Assembly (NCBI GenBank): GCA_001942415.1
Contig: MKJX01000022.1
Coordinates: forward strand, 1 to 64,000
From: Pseudonocardia sp. CNS-139
Lineage (GTDB): Bacteria; Actinomycetota; Actinomycetes; Mycobacteriales; Pseudonocardiaceae
Direction of reading: 5' to 3'
DNA: 64,000 bases
Shown here: piece by piece, positions 10,770-23,386 of the stretch
How positions within the stretch are numbered: the first letter of the stretch is position 1
Layout of the letters: the number at the start of each line of letters is the position of its first letter
Program-made: the position numbers and the translations under genes
The notes under the pieces: model-generated
What the model was told of the DNA's origin: nothing
Databases searched by the model: none
What the model saw: only the letters and a program-made list of their open reading frames with translations

Positions 10770-11373
10770 TCAGAAGCCGGGTGCGCGCACCCCGTCGGTC
10801 TTCTGCGGGTCCGCCACCCGGATGTGCACGGCCGGCGTCTCGACGGTCAGCACCGTCACGAAGAGCGTGTACGGGGCGGCTGTCGTGGGGGTGAAGGGCG
10901 TGGTCCAGTCCTGCCACCCGCAGCCCGCCGAGCGGGTGCACTCGGGCTGCAGCACCAGCGGCTGGTCGACGAGCACCTCCCCGGCCGGGGAGGTCAGCAT
11001 CACGTGCAGCTCGACACCCGAGACCGGGTCGGCGCCCGTGCCGCCGGGCGTCGGGCTGACGAACAGCTCGTGCTCGCGCCCGGGTGCTCGACGGGCAGCG
11101 CGAACTCCCGCACCGGCGCCGGCGCGCCGATGGCGACCCCCAGCGAGCCGTCCGCGACCACCTCGAACAGGGTGGTGCGGGCGTTCGCGGAGTCGAGCCA
11201 GTAGCGCCCAGCCCGAGCAGGCCGCCGGCGACGACGATCCCGGCCGGCACGGCCCACCCGACATTGCGCAGCGCCGCGCCGCCGCGGACCTGGCCGTACA
11301 CGGCGAGCGCCGCGAACCCGACCCCGCAGCCGAGCCCGACCAGGAGCAGCAGCACGCTCGTCGTCACGGTCAT
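10770..11373 (-). CDS. membrane-anchored protein of unknown function
   Basis: I do not recognise the family. After two missing bases are restored (near 11205 and 11087) the product is about 201 residues. Residues 1-60 hold two hydrophobic segments (TTSVLLLLVGLGCGVGFAAL and VGWAVPAGIVVAGGLLGLG). The remainder looks like a beta-rich extracytoplasmic domain, with PVREFALPVEHPG, LVDQPLVLQPECTRS and PYTLFVTVLTVETPAVHIRV. Two Cys (ECTRSAGC) could form a disulphide outside the cell. It lies convergent to the epimerase gene with a 7-bp gap and is not obviously linked to the flanking trehalose genes. Confidence 0.6.
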
Positions 11374-11460
11374 GGCTCGCCGCGGGGCCCCCACCCGTTA
11401 GCCGGGTTCGTCACACCACCGGACCGAGCTGCGCGCGGGGCCGCCCGGCAGGATCCCCCC

Positions 11461-13203
11461 GTGACCGAATTCGCCGTGTGGGCGCCGCAGCACGACCGCG
11501 TCCGGGTGCTGGTCGACGGCACGCCGCACCCCATGCTCCCGGACGCCGGCGGCTGGTGGCGGCGCACCGTCGAGGACGCCGGCCCCGGCACCGCCTACGC
11601 CTACCTGCTCGACGACGACGAGACCCCGCTGCCGGACCCGCGCTCGCGGTGGCAGCCCACCGGGGTGCACGGTGCGTCGCGCGTGTACGACGACGGCGAC
11701 TTCTTCTGGACCGACCAGGCGTGGACCGGCCGCCAGCTGCCCGGGAGCGTGCTCTACGAGATGCACGTCGGCACGTTCACGCCCGGCGGCACGTTCGACG
11801 CGGCCATCACGCGGCTCGACCACCTCGTGGACCTGGGCGTCGACATCGTGGAGGTGCTGCCGGTCAACGCCGTCGACGGGCCGCGCAACTGGGGCTACGA
11901 CGGCGTCGGCTGGTACGCGGTCACCGAGAACTACGGCGGGCCGGACGCGTTCAAGCGCTTCGTCGACGCCTGCCACACCCGCGGGCTGGGCGTGGCCCTC
12001 GACGTCGTGCACAACCACCTCGGCCCGTCCGGGGCCTACCTGGACCGCTTCGGCCCGTACTTCGCCGGCCGGACGATCTGGGGCCCGACGCTCAACCTCG
12101 ACGGGCCGCAGTCCGAGGAGGTGCGCCGCTACGCGATCGACAACGCGCTCATGTGGCTGCGCGACTTCCACGTCGACGCGCTGCGCCTCGACGCCGTGCA
12201 CGCGCTGCGCGACACGCGGGCCACGCACGTGCTGGAGCAGATGGCCACCGAGGTCGAGACGCTGTCGGCGCACCTGGGCCGGCCGCTCTCGCTGATCGCC
12301 GAGTCCGACCTGAACGACCCACGCCTGGTCACCGCGCGGGAGGCCGGCGGCTACGGGCTGCACGCCCAGTGGGCCGACGACGTCCACCACAGCCTGCACA
12401 CCGTGCTCACCGGCGAGTCGCAGGGCTACTACGCCGACTTCGCGACCGCCGGGCTCACCGGGCTCGCGCACGTGCTGACCAGGGTGTTCCTGCACGAGGG
12501 CACGTGGTCGAGCTTCCGGCAGCGCCGGCACGGCTCGCCCGTCGACACCCAGCGCATCCCCGGTCACCGGTTCCTCGCCTACCTGCAGAACCACGACCAG
12601 ATCGGCAACCGGGCCACCGCGACCGGCTCACCGAGACCCTCTCCCCCGGCCTGCTGGCCTGCGGTGCCGCGCTCGTGTTCGGCTCGCCGTTCACGCCGAT
12701 GCTGTTCATGGGCGAGGAGTGGGGCGCGCGCACCCCGTGGCAGTTCTTCTCCTACTTCCCCGACCCCGGCCTGCGCGAGGCCGTCCGCGCGGGGCGCACG
12801 GCCGAGTTCGCCGACCACGGGTGGGGCGAGGCCGAGGTGCCCGACCCCAACGCCGAGAGCACGTTCCTCGACTCGAAGCTGGACTGGGCCGAGCCCGCCC
12901 AGGAGCCGCACGCCACCCTGCTGCGCCTGCACAGGGAGCTGATCGCGCTGCGCAAGGAGTGGCCGGAGCTCTCCGACCCGTGGCTCGACGACGTCGAGGT
13001 GGACACCGACGAGACCGCGCGCACGGTGGTGCTGCACCGCGGCCGGCTGCGCGTGGTGTGCAACCTCGGCGCGGGGACGTCACGCTCGCCCTCGGCGCGC
13101 GATCGCGCGCATCCTGCTGGCCTCGGAGCCCGCCGCCGGCGAGGCGGACGCGCTCGTGCTGGGGCCGGAGTCGTTCGCGGTGGTGCTGCTCGGGACGGCG
13201 TGA
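11461..13203 (+). CDS. treZ: malto-oligosyltrehalose trehalohydrolase
   Basis: Releases free trehalose from maltooligosyltrehalose made by TreY. It is GH13 with an N-terminal module (TEFAVWAPQHDRVRVLVDG). Catalytic acids are in FHVDALRLDAVHAL, LIAESDLNDPRL and QNHDQIGNR, and FTPMLFMGEEWGA is a strong TreZ signature. Three bases are missing, near 12630 (after QIGNRATG), 13077 and 13100. Repaired length is 581 residues, as expected. The GTG at 11461 follows CAGGAT and six C, a possible leaderless promoter. It is separated from glgX-treY by three unrelated genes. Confidence 0.94.
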
Positions 13204-13209
13204 CCCGGC

Positions 13210-13778
13210 TCAGCGCCCGGGGCGGCGCGACGGCGGGGTGACGAACTCGGCCATGTCGATCTGCGCCGTCCACGGGTGGTCCACCATCCGTCCTCGGACG
13301 GGACCAGCTCGTGGTCGTAGATGTAGTGGCCCTCGCCGAGCGTCGGGTCCAGGCGCAGCGCGACGAGGCGCGGGCCCTGGTCGATGCGCCAGAAGAAGGG
13401 GATGCCGGCCTGGGCGTAGCGCCACGGCTTGGTGAGCCGGTCGGCCGCGAGGGTGTCCGGCCCGATCACCTCGACGACGAGCACCACGCCGCTCGCGTCG
13501 AACCCTCCGTCGTGGAACGGGGTGCCCCGGCGGACGACCAGCACGTCGGGCACGTAGAACTCGCCCTCGGTGACGTGTACGCCGGTGCGCTGGTGGATCT
13601 CGACGTCGGCGGGCGCGCCGACCGCCAGGTTCACGTCGCACAGCCGGGTGTGCCAGACCTCGTCCTCGCTCGGCTCGGGCAGCACGACGACCTCACCGCC
13701 GTGCAGCTCGCGGACCAGGCCGTCGGCCGGCAGGGCGGCCAGCTCGGCCGCGGTCATCTTCTGCGTCGCCGTCGTCAC
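13210..13778 (-). CDS. Uma2 family (DUF820) endonuclease-like protein
   Basis: A PD-(D/E)XK-fold protein of about 189 residues; the biological role of the family is unknown although the fold is nuclease-like. The core is visible as YVPDVLVVRRG, then VVLVVEVIGPDTLAADRLTK, then YAQAGIPFFWRID, giving the Asp, the Glu of EVI and the Lys. One base is missing near 13290, and the C-terminus resumes as MVDHPWTAQIDMAEFV. The GTG at 13776-13778 has GGAGGTGG upstream. It is convergent with treZ with a 6-bp gap and stands alone. Confidence 0.8.
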
Positions 13779-13902
13779 GGACGTACCACCTCCGTCGTTC
13801 CAGTGAGCCGATCCTAATCGACGCCGTCACCCACACAGGTGGTTGCGGATGCAAGTTGTCGGGTACAGGCTGCTCGAACCCCGACGGGCGGAGGTGGCCC
13901 CC

Positions 13903-14718
13903 ATGGAATCGGCGTGGAACTTCATGGACCCGGCAAGCAGGACCAACCTCATGCGCGCCGTGCGCGCGGAGGCCGGCGGCTTCTACGAGCTGGCGGCGGC
14001 GCAGGAGTGGGAGGGCCCGACCGCCTGCGCGAACTGGCAGGTCAGAGACCTGGTCGGGCACATGATCGACGTGACCGAGGGCTACTTCGTGGCCTTCGAC
14101 CACGCCCGCGCCGGCACCGACGCGCCCGGTGCGCTGGGCCTGACGGTGATGGCCGAGCGGCTCGACGACCACGCGCGCGCGTTCCGCAGCCTGGGGAAGG
14201 AGGACGCGCTCAAGCGCGCCCACACGGCGTACGAGCGGATGCTCGACATCGCCGACGCGCTCAGCGACGAGGAGTGGACGGACCTGATCGTCCCGCACCC
14301 GTACATGGGGCCGCTGCCGGCGAGCTGCTACCCCGTCTTCCAGCTCGTCGACTACACGATCCACGGCTGGGACGCGCGGGAGCAGACCGAGGGGCGCGGG
14401 CCGCTGGCCGGTGCCGCGGCCGACCTGCTCGTGCCGGTCGCGCTGATCGTCTGGCAGTCCACGGCGGTGACGGCCGGCGTCGAGCCGTTCTCGATCGGGG
14501 TCCGGGTGACGTCGGGCGCGAACGCGGGCGGGTACCGGTTCGACGTCGGCCCCGAGGGGCTCACCTACGCCCCGGCCGACGTCGACGACCTCCCGGCGGT
14601 GCTGGAGTTCGACCCCGGCACGCTCGTGCTGGCGTCCTACGGGCGGCTGCGGGGCGGCACGGTGCGCGGCGACACCGCCGTGGCCGACCGCTTCCGGCGC
14701 CTGTTCTTCCCGATCTGA
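13903..14718 (+). CDS. maleylpyruvate isomerase (MDMPI/DinB) family protein
   Basis: A 271-residue mycothiol-dependent-isomerase-like protein. The N-terminal DinB-type four-helix bundle has the metal-site pattern with Trp-Gln-Val-Arg-Asp-Leu-Val-Gly-His (NWQVRDLVGHM, His near residue 54). VDYTIHGWDAR supplies the second His. The C-terminal domain is SCP2-like, with EFDPGTLVLASYGRLRGG. The reaction is unknown. The ATG at 13903 is chosen because GGCGGAGGTGG precedes it; an in-frame ATG 60 bp upstream lacks a site. The frame is intact. The family is concentrated in mycothiol-producing actinobacteria. Confidence 0.85.
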   Translation: MESAWNFMDPASRTNLMRAVRAEAGGFYELAAAQEWEGPTACANWQVRDLVGHMIDVTEGYFVAFDHARAGTDAPGALGLTVMAERLDDHARAFRSLGKEDALKRAHTAYERMLDIADALSDEEWTDLIVPHPYMGPLPASCYPVFQLVDYTIHGWDAREQTEGRGPLAGAAADLLVPVALIVWQSTAVTAGVEPFSIGVRVTSGANAGGYRFDVGPEGLTYAPADVDDLPAVLEFDPGTLVLASYGRLRGGTVRGDTAVADRFRRLFFPI

Positions 14719-14727
14719 GCCGCGCCG

Positions 14728-14786
14728 GGTTGCAGCAAAGCCACCCTCATGCAGCCAGGCGGCGTGAGGGTGGCTTTGCTGCAACC
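14728..14786. terminator. 22-bp perfect stem between convergent genes
   Basis: Arms at 14728-14749 and 14765-14786 are perfectly complementary over 22 bp, beginning GGTTGCAGCAAAGCCACC, with a 15-nt loop. The stem lies between the stops of the MDMPI gene (14718) and mdh (14792). It is probably a bidirectional terminator. The core AAAGCCACnnTCA recurs in the trpB-trpA hairpin. Confidence 0.75.
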
Positions 14787-14791
14787 GGGCG

Positions 14792-17076
<2,285 letters not shown>

Positions 17077-17088
<12 letters not shown>

Positions 17089-17216
17089 GAAAGTGCACGC
17101 GAGTCGCCGGAAAAGTGCACCCGAGTCGCGCCCTGACTGCACGCGAGTCGCGCCCTATGTGCACGCGAGTCGCGGCCTGACTGCACGTGAGTCGGGGCCT
17201 GAGTGCACGCGAGTCG
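17077..17216. repeat. 22-bp tandem repeat array, seven units
   Basis: The heptamer CGAGTCG (one copy TGAGTCG) begins at 17078, 17100, 17122, 17144, 17166, 17188 and 17210, an exact 22-bp period. The conserved part is GTGCACGCGAGTCGC, and about seven bases vary between units. The array fills the gap between the convergent DUF418 and CoA-binding genes. A related array lies at 39732-39834. Confidence 0.9.
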
Positions 17217-17218
17217 GG

Positions 17219-17700
17219 TCAGCTCGCGGGGCGGCGGGAGCTGATCACGCCGGTGTCGAACCCGGCGAGGTGCAGGCCCCCGTGGAAGCGGGCGTGCTCG
17301 ACCTTGAGGCACCGGTCCATCACGACCTCCAGCCCGGCGGCCTCGGCGCGGCGCGCCACGTCCTCGTCGAAGAGCCCGAACTGCAGCCAGAGCACCCGCA
17401 CCCCGTCGTCGAGGCCAGCACGTCGTCGAGCACGGTGGGAAGGTCCTCGCGGCGCCGGAAGACGTCGACGAGGTCGGGCACCACCGGCAGGTCCGCGAGC
17501 GCCGGGTACACCGGCCGGCCGAGGATCTCCGTGGCGTTCGGGTTCACGAAGTAGACGTCGTAGCCGGTGCTCGCGAGCAGGTAGGTCGCGACGAAGTTGC
17601 TGGCCCGCGCCGGGTTCGGCGACGCGCCGACCACGGCGACAGTGCGGGTCGCGCGCAGGATCTGCTGACGGCGGGCGGCGGGCGGGTTCTCCCAGGTCAC
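17219..17700 (-). CDS. CoA-binding domain protein
   Basis: A 160-residue stand-alone CoA-binding (Rossmann) domain of the YccU type. The N-terminus TRTVAVVGASPNPARASNFV gives the nucleotide loop, followed by VNPNATEILGRPVYPALADL, and the C-terminal half has VLWLQFGLFDEDVARRAEAA and GLEVVMDRCLKVEHARF. Its cellular task is unknown. One base is missing near 17415. The GTG start overlaps the metY stop as GTGA, so it is the last gene of the tesB-metY operon. It ends three bases after a 22-bp repeat array. Confidence 0.88.
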
Positions 17701-19003
17701 GGTTCCGAGTCCTCCTTCGCGGCGGCGGCGAGCGCCTGGTCCAGGTCCCACAGGATGTCGTCGCGTCCTCCAGCCCGACGCTGATCCGCACGAGGTCCGG
17801 CGGCACCCCGGCGTCGCGCAGCTGGGCGTCGGTGAGCTGCTGGTGGGTGGTCGATCCGGGGTGGATGACGAGCGTGCGCGCGTCGCCGACGTTGGCGAGG
17901 TGGCTGCACAGCCGGACCGACTCGATGAACCGCTGCCCCGCCGCGCGTCCGCCCCGCACCCCGAACGCGAACACCGCGCCCGGCCCGAGCGGCAGGTAGC
18001 GGGCGGCGCGGTCGTGGTGCGGGTGGTCGGGCAGCCCGGCCCAGCGCACGAACGAGACGCGCGGGTCGGCGTGCAGCCACCCGGCCACGGCGCGCGCGTT
18101 CGCCAGGTGCGCGTCCATCCGCTGCGGCAGCGTCTCCACGCCCTGGAGCAGCAGGAACGCGCTGTGCGCCGAGAGCGACGCCCGATGTCGCGCAGCTGCT
18201 CGGCCCGCAGCTTGGTGAGGAACCCGAACTCCTCGGAAGTTGCCCCACCAGCTCAGCCCGCCGTACGCGGGCACGGGCTCAGTCATCTGCGGGAAGGTGC
18301 CGTTGCCCCACGGGAACCGGCCCGACTCGACCACCACCCCGCCGAGCGTGGTGCCGTGGCCGCCGAGGAACTTCGTGGCCGAGTGGATCACGATGTCGGC
18401 GCCGTGCTCGATCGGCCGGCACAGGTACGGCGTGGCGAGCGTCGCGTCGACGACCAGCGGGACGCCCGCGGCGTGCGCGACGTCGGCCAGGCCGGCGATG
18501 TCCGCGACCTCGCCGCCCGGGTTCGACACGACCTCCGTGAACACCAGCTTCGTGCGTGGCGTGAGCGCCGCGGCGAACGCGTCCGGCTCGCTGCCCGGCA
18601 CGAAGGTGGTGTCGACGCCGAACCGGCGCAGCGTCACGTCGAGCTGGGTGATCGTGCCGCCGTACAGCCCGGCGGCCGCGACGATGTGGTCACCGGCCCC
18701 CGCGAGGCAGGCGAACGTCAGGAACTCGGCGGCCTGCCCGCTCGCGGTGGCGACGGCGCCGAGCCCGCCCTCCAGGCTGGCGAGCCGCTCCTCCAGCACC
18801 GCGACGGTCGGGTTGGCGATGCGGCTGTAGACCAGCCCGTACTTCTGCAGCGCGAAGAGGCCGGCCGCGTCGGCGGTGTCGGTGAAGACGAAGCTCGTGG
18901 ACTGGTGGATCGGCACCGCCCGCGCGCCGGTGGCGGCGTCCGGGACGTGCCCGGCGTGCACCGCGCGGGTGCGGAAGCCCCAGCGCCGGTCCTGCTCGGT
19001 CAT
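17697..19003 (-). CDS. metY: O-acetylhomoserine aminocarboxypropyltransferase (MetY-type)
   Basis: PLP enzyme that makes homocysteine or methionine from O-acetylhomoserine and sulphide or methanethiol. The N-terminus WGFRTRAVHAGHVPDAATGA and the motif SFVFTDTADAAGLFAL are typical. The PLP lysine is in IHSATKFLGGHGTTLGG. Three frame breaks occur: one extra C near 18236, a missing G near 18180 (the first two cancel) and a missing G near 17766. In the bracketed stretch the true reading is EEFGFLTKLRAEQLRDIG. Repaired length is 435 residues, as usual. The ATG overlaps the tesB stop (ATGA). Confidence 0.92.
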
Positions 19004-19922
19004 GCCCCCATCCTGCCCTCACCGGCGCGGCAGCCGGACCAGCCTTCCTGCACCGTCGTCGCGACGTGGCGGCCGTCGAGCGCGGTGAACCGGCCGGTCG
19101 CGAGGCCGCGCGCGCCGGACGCGTGGGCGAGTAGCAGGTGTGGAGCAGCCACTCGTCGGCCCGGAACGGGCGGTGGAACCACAGCGCGTGGTCGAGGCTC
19201 GCCAGCTGGACCCGCGCCCCGTGCAGGTCGTGGCGGGTGAGCACGGAGCCGAGCAGCACCAGGTCGCTGGCGAAGGTGAGCAGGCAGACGTGCAGCAGCC
19301 GGTCGTCGGGGAGCGTGCCGTCGGCGCGGATCCAGACCCGGACGTGGTCGGACGCGCCGCTCCGGTGCTCCGACCGCGCCGGCTCGTCGACGAACCGCAG
19401 GTCCAGCGCACGCGGGGCGCGCGCGAGCCAGCCGAGGTCGCCCCCGGCGGCGACGCGCTCGCCGATCGTCGGCAGCGTGTCCGGCGCGGGGACGCCGTCC
19501 GGGGCCGGCTCGCTGTGCTCCAGCCCGTCCTGCGCGAGCTGGAACGACGCCGACAGCGAGAAGATCGCCTCGCCGTGCTGGATCGCGAGCACCCGCCGGG
19601 TGGTGAACGAGCGGCCGTCGCGCACGCGCTCGGTCTCGTAGACGATCGGCGCGCTCGGGTCGCCGGCGCGGATGAAGTAGGCGTGCAGCGAGTGGACGCC
19701 GCGCTCGGGCGGGACCGTCCGTCCGGCCGCGACCAGCGCCTGCGACGCCACCTGCCCGCCGAACACGCGGGTGGGGCTCTCGGCCGGGCTCACACCGCGG
19801 AAGAGGTTGACCTCCAGCTGCTCCAGGTCGAGCAGCCGGACCAGCCCGTCGAGCACGGCCTGGCCGCGGGGTGCGCCGTCGGCGTCGATGTCGGGCACGG
19901 GCGTGGCGGGGGAACGGGTCAC
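19000..19922 (-). CDS. tesB: acyl-CoA thioesterase II
   Basis: Hydrolyses medium- and long-chain acyl-CoA to free acid and CoA; double hot-dog fold. N-terminal signatures are LDLEQLEVNLFRGVSP and RVFGGQVASQALVAAGRTV. The catalytic His region is HSLHAYFIRAGDP, and FHRPFRADEWLLH belongs to the second domain. One base is missing near 19130, and the C-terminus resumes ASGARGLATGRF. Of two adjacent GTG codons the second (19920-19922) is chosen because CAAGAT lies six bases before it. It is the first gene of a three-gene operon with metY and the CoA-binding gene. Confidence 0.92.
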
Positions 19923-19955
19923 CACCGCATCTTGTCAGGCACGCCCGCCCGTTCC

Positions 19956-20012
19956 GGGGTTCCGGGGCCGAGCCCCGCCGAGCGGGGTCCGGGGGCTGCG
20001 CCCCGAGACCCC
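19956..20012. terminator. GC-rich cruciform downstream of pyk
   Basis: Nested inverted repeats: outer arms GGGGTTCCGGGG and CCCCGAGACCCC, with inner GGGGC-CGA-GCCCC and GGGGGCTGCGCCCC hairpins. The sequence lies 26 bp past the pyk stop and before tesB on the same strand. It probably ends pyk transcription and resembles widespread high-GC intergenic repeats. Confidence 0.5.
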
Positions 20013-20037
20013 TGCCCGGCGAGCCGGCGAGACCGGG

Positions 20038-21459
20038 TCAGGCGTGGTCTTCCTCGCCCAGCCGGTGGACCCGGATGAGGTTGGTGGAGCCAACGGTGCC
20101 GGGCGGCGAGCCGGCCACGATGACGACGAGGTCGCCCGGCTGGAACCGGTCGATCGACAGCATCGCGTGGTCGACCTGGCGCACCATGCGTCGGTGGACT
20201 CCACGAACGGCACGAGGAACGTCTCGACGCCCCAGCTCATCGTGAGCTGGTTGCGCACCTCGGGCACCGGCGTGAAGGCCAGCAGCGGGAGCCGCGAGTG
20301 CAGCCGGGCGAGTCGGCGGACCGTGTCGCCGGACTGCGTGAACGCGACCAGCGCGCGGGCCGACAGCCGCTCCCCGATGTCGCGCGCGGCGTAGGACAGC
20401 ACGCCCCGCTTGGTGCGCGGCACGTGGTTGAGCGGCGGCACGGTGACCGGCCCCTCCTCCGCGGCCTCGACGATCTGGGCCATCGTGCGCACCGACTTGA
20501 TCGGGTAGCGCCCGACGCTCGTCTCGCCGGAGAGCATCACGCAGTCGGCGCCGTCGAGCACGGCGTTGGCGACGTCGGAGGCCTCCGCGCGGGTGGGGCG
20601 GGAGGTGGTGATCATCGACTCCAGCATCTGGGTGGCGACTATCACCGGCTTGGCGTTCTCGCGCGCGATCTGGATGGCCCGCTTCTGCACGAGCGGCACG
20701 TGCTCGAGCGGGAGCTCGACGCCGAGGTCCCCGCGCGCACCATGATCGCGTCGAACGCGAGCACGATGGCCTCGAGGTTGTCGACGCCCTCGGGCTTCTC
20801 CAGCTTGGCGATCACGGGGAGGCGGCCACCGCGGCCGTCCATGATCTTGTGGGCGAGGTCGATGTCGGCGGGGGTACGGACGAAGGACATCGCGATCGAG
20901 TCGACCCGCAGGTCCAGCGCGAACTCCAGGTCGGCGCAGTCCTTGTCGGAGAGCGCGGGGACCGAGACGTTCATGCCGGGGAGCGAGATGCCCTTGTTGT
21001 CGCTGACCGGCCCGCCCTCGGTGACGCGGCAGACGACGTCGAGGCCGTCGACGTCGACGACGCGCAGCCCCACCTTCCCGTCGTCGACGAGCAGCCGGTC
21101 GTCCGGGCGGGCGTCGTCGGCCAGGCCCTTGTAGGTGGTGGACACCCGGTCATGGGTGCCGGCGACGTCCTCGACGGTGATGCGCACCTCTTCACCGGTG
21201 CGCCACTCGACGGGACCGGCGGCGAAGCGCCCGAGACGGATCTTGGGGCCCTGCAGGTCGGCCATGACGCCGACCGCGTGGCCTTCAGAGTCCGACGCGT
21301 TGCGCACCATCTCGTAGACCCGCTTGTGGTCGTCCCGGTGGCCGTGGCTGAAGTTCAACCGGGCGACGTCCATGCCGGCCTGCGACGATGCTGCTCGGAT
21401 GCCGGTCCGGGCGTGGCGTGGCCGGTCCGGGGTGCAGACGATTTTGTGCGACGGCTCAC
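20038..21459 (-). CDS. pyk: pyruvate kinase
   Basis: Last step of glycolysis, phosphoenolpyruvate plus ADP to pyruvate plus ATP. The N-terminus reads SRRTKIVCTLGPAT after repair, then [12 protein letters not shown]. The active-site Lys is in [14 protein letters not shown], and the metal and substrate region is [19 protein letters not shown]. Missing bases are inferred near 20188 and 20738, with about four more between 21380 and 21445. These bring the length to about 475 residues, as in other actinobacteria. The start is a GTG at 21457-21459, seven bases after a TAGACT box. Confidence 0.93.
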
Positions 21460-21466
21460 GTCGCTG

Positions 21467-21472
21467 AGTCTA
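21467..21472 (-). promoter_or_regulatory. -10 box of pyk
   Basis: TAGACT on the minus strand, seven bases before the GTG start, suggesting a leaderless message. Confidence 0.5.
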
Positions 21473-21546
21473 GCCCCTCTTCTGGAACGATCAGGAAGCG
21501 CGGCGAGTAACAAAAGATGCAGTCCGTCCGGGTGACGAACCTCCAA

Positions 21547-22194
21547 TCACCGCCGCGGCTGGTCGCTCCGGCCGACGTGGTCGGCGAGCCACTCGACGAG
21601 CGGCGTGAGCGCTCGCCAGGCGGTCGCCACCCGGTCGAGCGCCCCCGGCTCGTGCAGCACGTCGTCGGGCGGCCAGACCCGCGAGCCGTAGATCCCCTTG
21701 TGCCGCAGCAGGTCGATGCGCGGGTGGTCCGCGTCGTAGCCGCGGGGCCGGGTCCGGAGCCGCTCCCCCGCGACGGTGAGCCCGTCGGCGGTGAGGGTGT
21801 CGAGCAGCCGCTCCAGCTCCGTGCCGCGGCGGTCCTCGGCGACGGCCGTGCGGAAGCGCGCCACCTGGTCGGGCGCCATCTGGTAGTAGCCGCCCGCCGC
21901 GACGAGCCCGCGCGGCCCGACCTCGACGTAGAACGGGCCGGCGACGGCGCCGCAGTGCGTCTTGTACGGGGACTTGTCGGCCGCGAACCGCACGTCCCGG
22001 TACGGCCGGAACACCTTGCCCGGCCCGAACTCCGGCTCCAGCGCGGCGAGCAGCGCGAGCATCGGCGCCTTGACGTCCTGCTCGTAGACGTCGCGCCGGT
22101 CGGTCCAGTACGCCTTGGAGTTGTCGGCCTCGAGCCCGTCGTAGAACTCGACGGCGCCCTCCCCGAAGCCGCTGAACGTCGCGGGGACGGTCAC
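21547..22194 (-). CDS. DUF2461 family protein
   Basis: A 215-residue protein of the DUF2461 (TIGR02453) family, whose function is not known. Recognisable parts are [20 protein letters not shown] near the start, [20 protein letters not shown] in the middle, and [19 protein letters not shown]. The frame is intact. The GTG start overlaps the lgt stop codon as GTGA, so it is cotranslated with lgt. A functional link to lipoprotein maturation is not established. It ends 88 bp before the pyk start, and that gap holds only the pyk promoter. Confidence 0.85.
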   Translation of the reverse strand: MTVPATFSGFGEGAVEFYDGLEADNSKAYWTDRRDVYEQDVKAPMLALLAALEPEFGPGKVFRPYRDVRFAADKSPYKTHCGAVAGPFYVEVGPRGLVAAGGYYQMAPDQVARFRTAVAEDRRGTELERLLDTLTADGLTVAGERLRTRPRGYDADHPRIDLLRHKGIYGSRVWPPDDVLHEPGALDRVATAWRALTPLVEWLADHVGRSDQPRR

Positions 22195-23221
22195 GGTGTC
22201 CGTTCGCCTGCGGAACGGGCCGCGTCGGACGGGTCGTCGGCGCGGTCCGGGTCGGTGTCCCGGTCGGTGTCCCGGTCGGCGGCGTCGGAGACCGGGTCCC
22301 CGCCGGGCCCGGCGTCGGGCCCGGCGTCCGGCGGCGGGTCGGACGCCGCGGCCGGGCCGGTCAGCACCTCACGCGGCTTGCGCACGAGGACGAGGTAGGC
22401 CACCGCGCCGAGGAAGACGACGGCGGAGACGACCACGTTGACCCGGATGTCGCCGAACACGCGCGTCGCGGTGTCGGTGCGCATGATCTCGATCCAGAAC
22501 CGCCCGAGCGTGTACCCCGCGACGTACAGCGCGAACGCGCGGCCGTGGCCGAGCCGGAACCGGCGGTCGGCCCACACGACGAGCGCGGCGACGCCGAGGT
22601 TCCACAGCAGCTCGTAGAGGAAGGTCGGGTGCACGACCTCGATCGGCGTGCGGTCGAGCGCGATCCCGCCGAGCGGGTCGGGGAGCCCGGTGGCCGGGTC
22701 GACGCGCCGGTAGATCTCCAGGCCCCACGGCAGCGTGGTCGGCCCGCCGTAGAGCTCCTGGTTGAACCAGTTGCCCAGCCGCCCGACGGCCTGCGCGGCC
22801 ACGATGCCGGGCGCGACGCGTCGGCGAAGAACGGCAGCGGCACGCCGCGGCGGCGGCACCCGATCCAGGCGCCGACGCCGCCGAGCGCGATGGCGCCCCA
22901 GATCCCGAGCCCGCCCTGCCAGATCCGCAGCGCGCCCCACGGGTCGCCGCCGGGGCCGAAGTAGGTCTGCCAGTCGGTGATCACGTGGTAGAGCCGGCCG
23001 CCGACCAGCCCGAACGGCACCGCGAACACGGCGACGTCGGTGACGGTGCCGCGCTGCCCGCCGCGCTCGACGAACCGCCGCTCGCCCCACCAGACCGCGA
23101 GCACGATGCCCGCGATGATGCAGATCGCGTAGGCGCGGATGGGGATCGGGCCGAGCATCCAGACCCCGCGGTCCGGGCTCGGGATGTTCGCCAGCACGGC
23201 GGTGACGGCGGCATGAGTCAC
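22191..23221 (-). CDS. lgt: prolipoprotein diacylglyceryl transferase
   Basis: Inner-membrane enzyme that transfers diacylglycerol to the lipobox Cys of prolipoproteins. Seven-helix topology is evident. The essential motif is [29 protein letters not shown] is typical, and an early [19 protein letters not shown] corresponds to the conserved His/Tyr region. The C-terminal tail is Asp/Pro-rich, as in actinobacteria. One base is missing near 22822. Repaired length is 343 residues. The GTG at 23219-23221 is preceded by TACCGT and six bases, a leaderless promoter. Confidence 0.93.
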
Positions 23222-23227
23222 GGGCCC

Positions 23228-23233
23228 ACGGTA
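23228..23233 (-). promoter_or_regulatory. -10 box of leaderless lgt
   Basis: TACCGT on the minus strand, then GGGCCC and the GTG start. Confidence 0.6.
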
Positions 23234-23300
23234 TCCCCAGCGCCGCGGCGCCGGTCGAAGCGGTCGCACCGGCCCGGGCGCGCCCCCCGGAAAGGCGAAC

Positions 23301-23331
23301 GCGCCGGGCCCGCGATATGCGGACCCGGCGC
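23301..23331 (-). terminator. terminator hairpin after the small secreted protein gene
   Basis: 13-bp arms GCGCCGGGCCCGC and GCGGACCCGGCGC with one mismatch and a GATAT loop, 55 bp downstream of the stop at 23387. The remaining gap up to lgt shows nothing else. Confidence 0.6.
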
Positions 23332-23386
23332 GCAGTTCCCCGGTCTCTCTGGTCTTTCCGAATGGTCCGGCGGTCGCCGGGACGGC

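Noticed and set aside
18180..18236. Programmed or compensating frameshift in metY
   Set aside because: The +1 and -1 changes restore the frame, but the bracketed stretch only matches the family in the third frame (EEFGFLTKLRAEQLRDIG). The other errors in the window are of the same kind.
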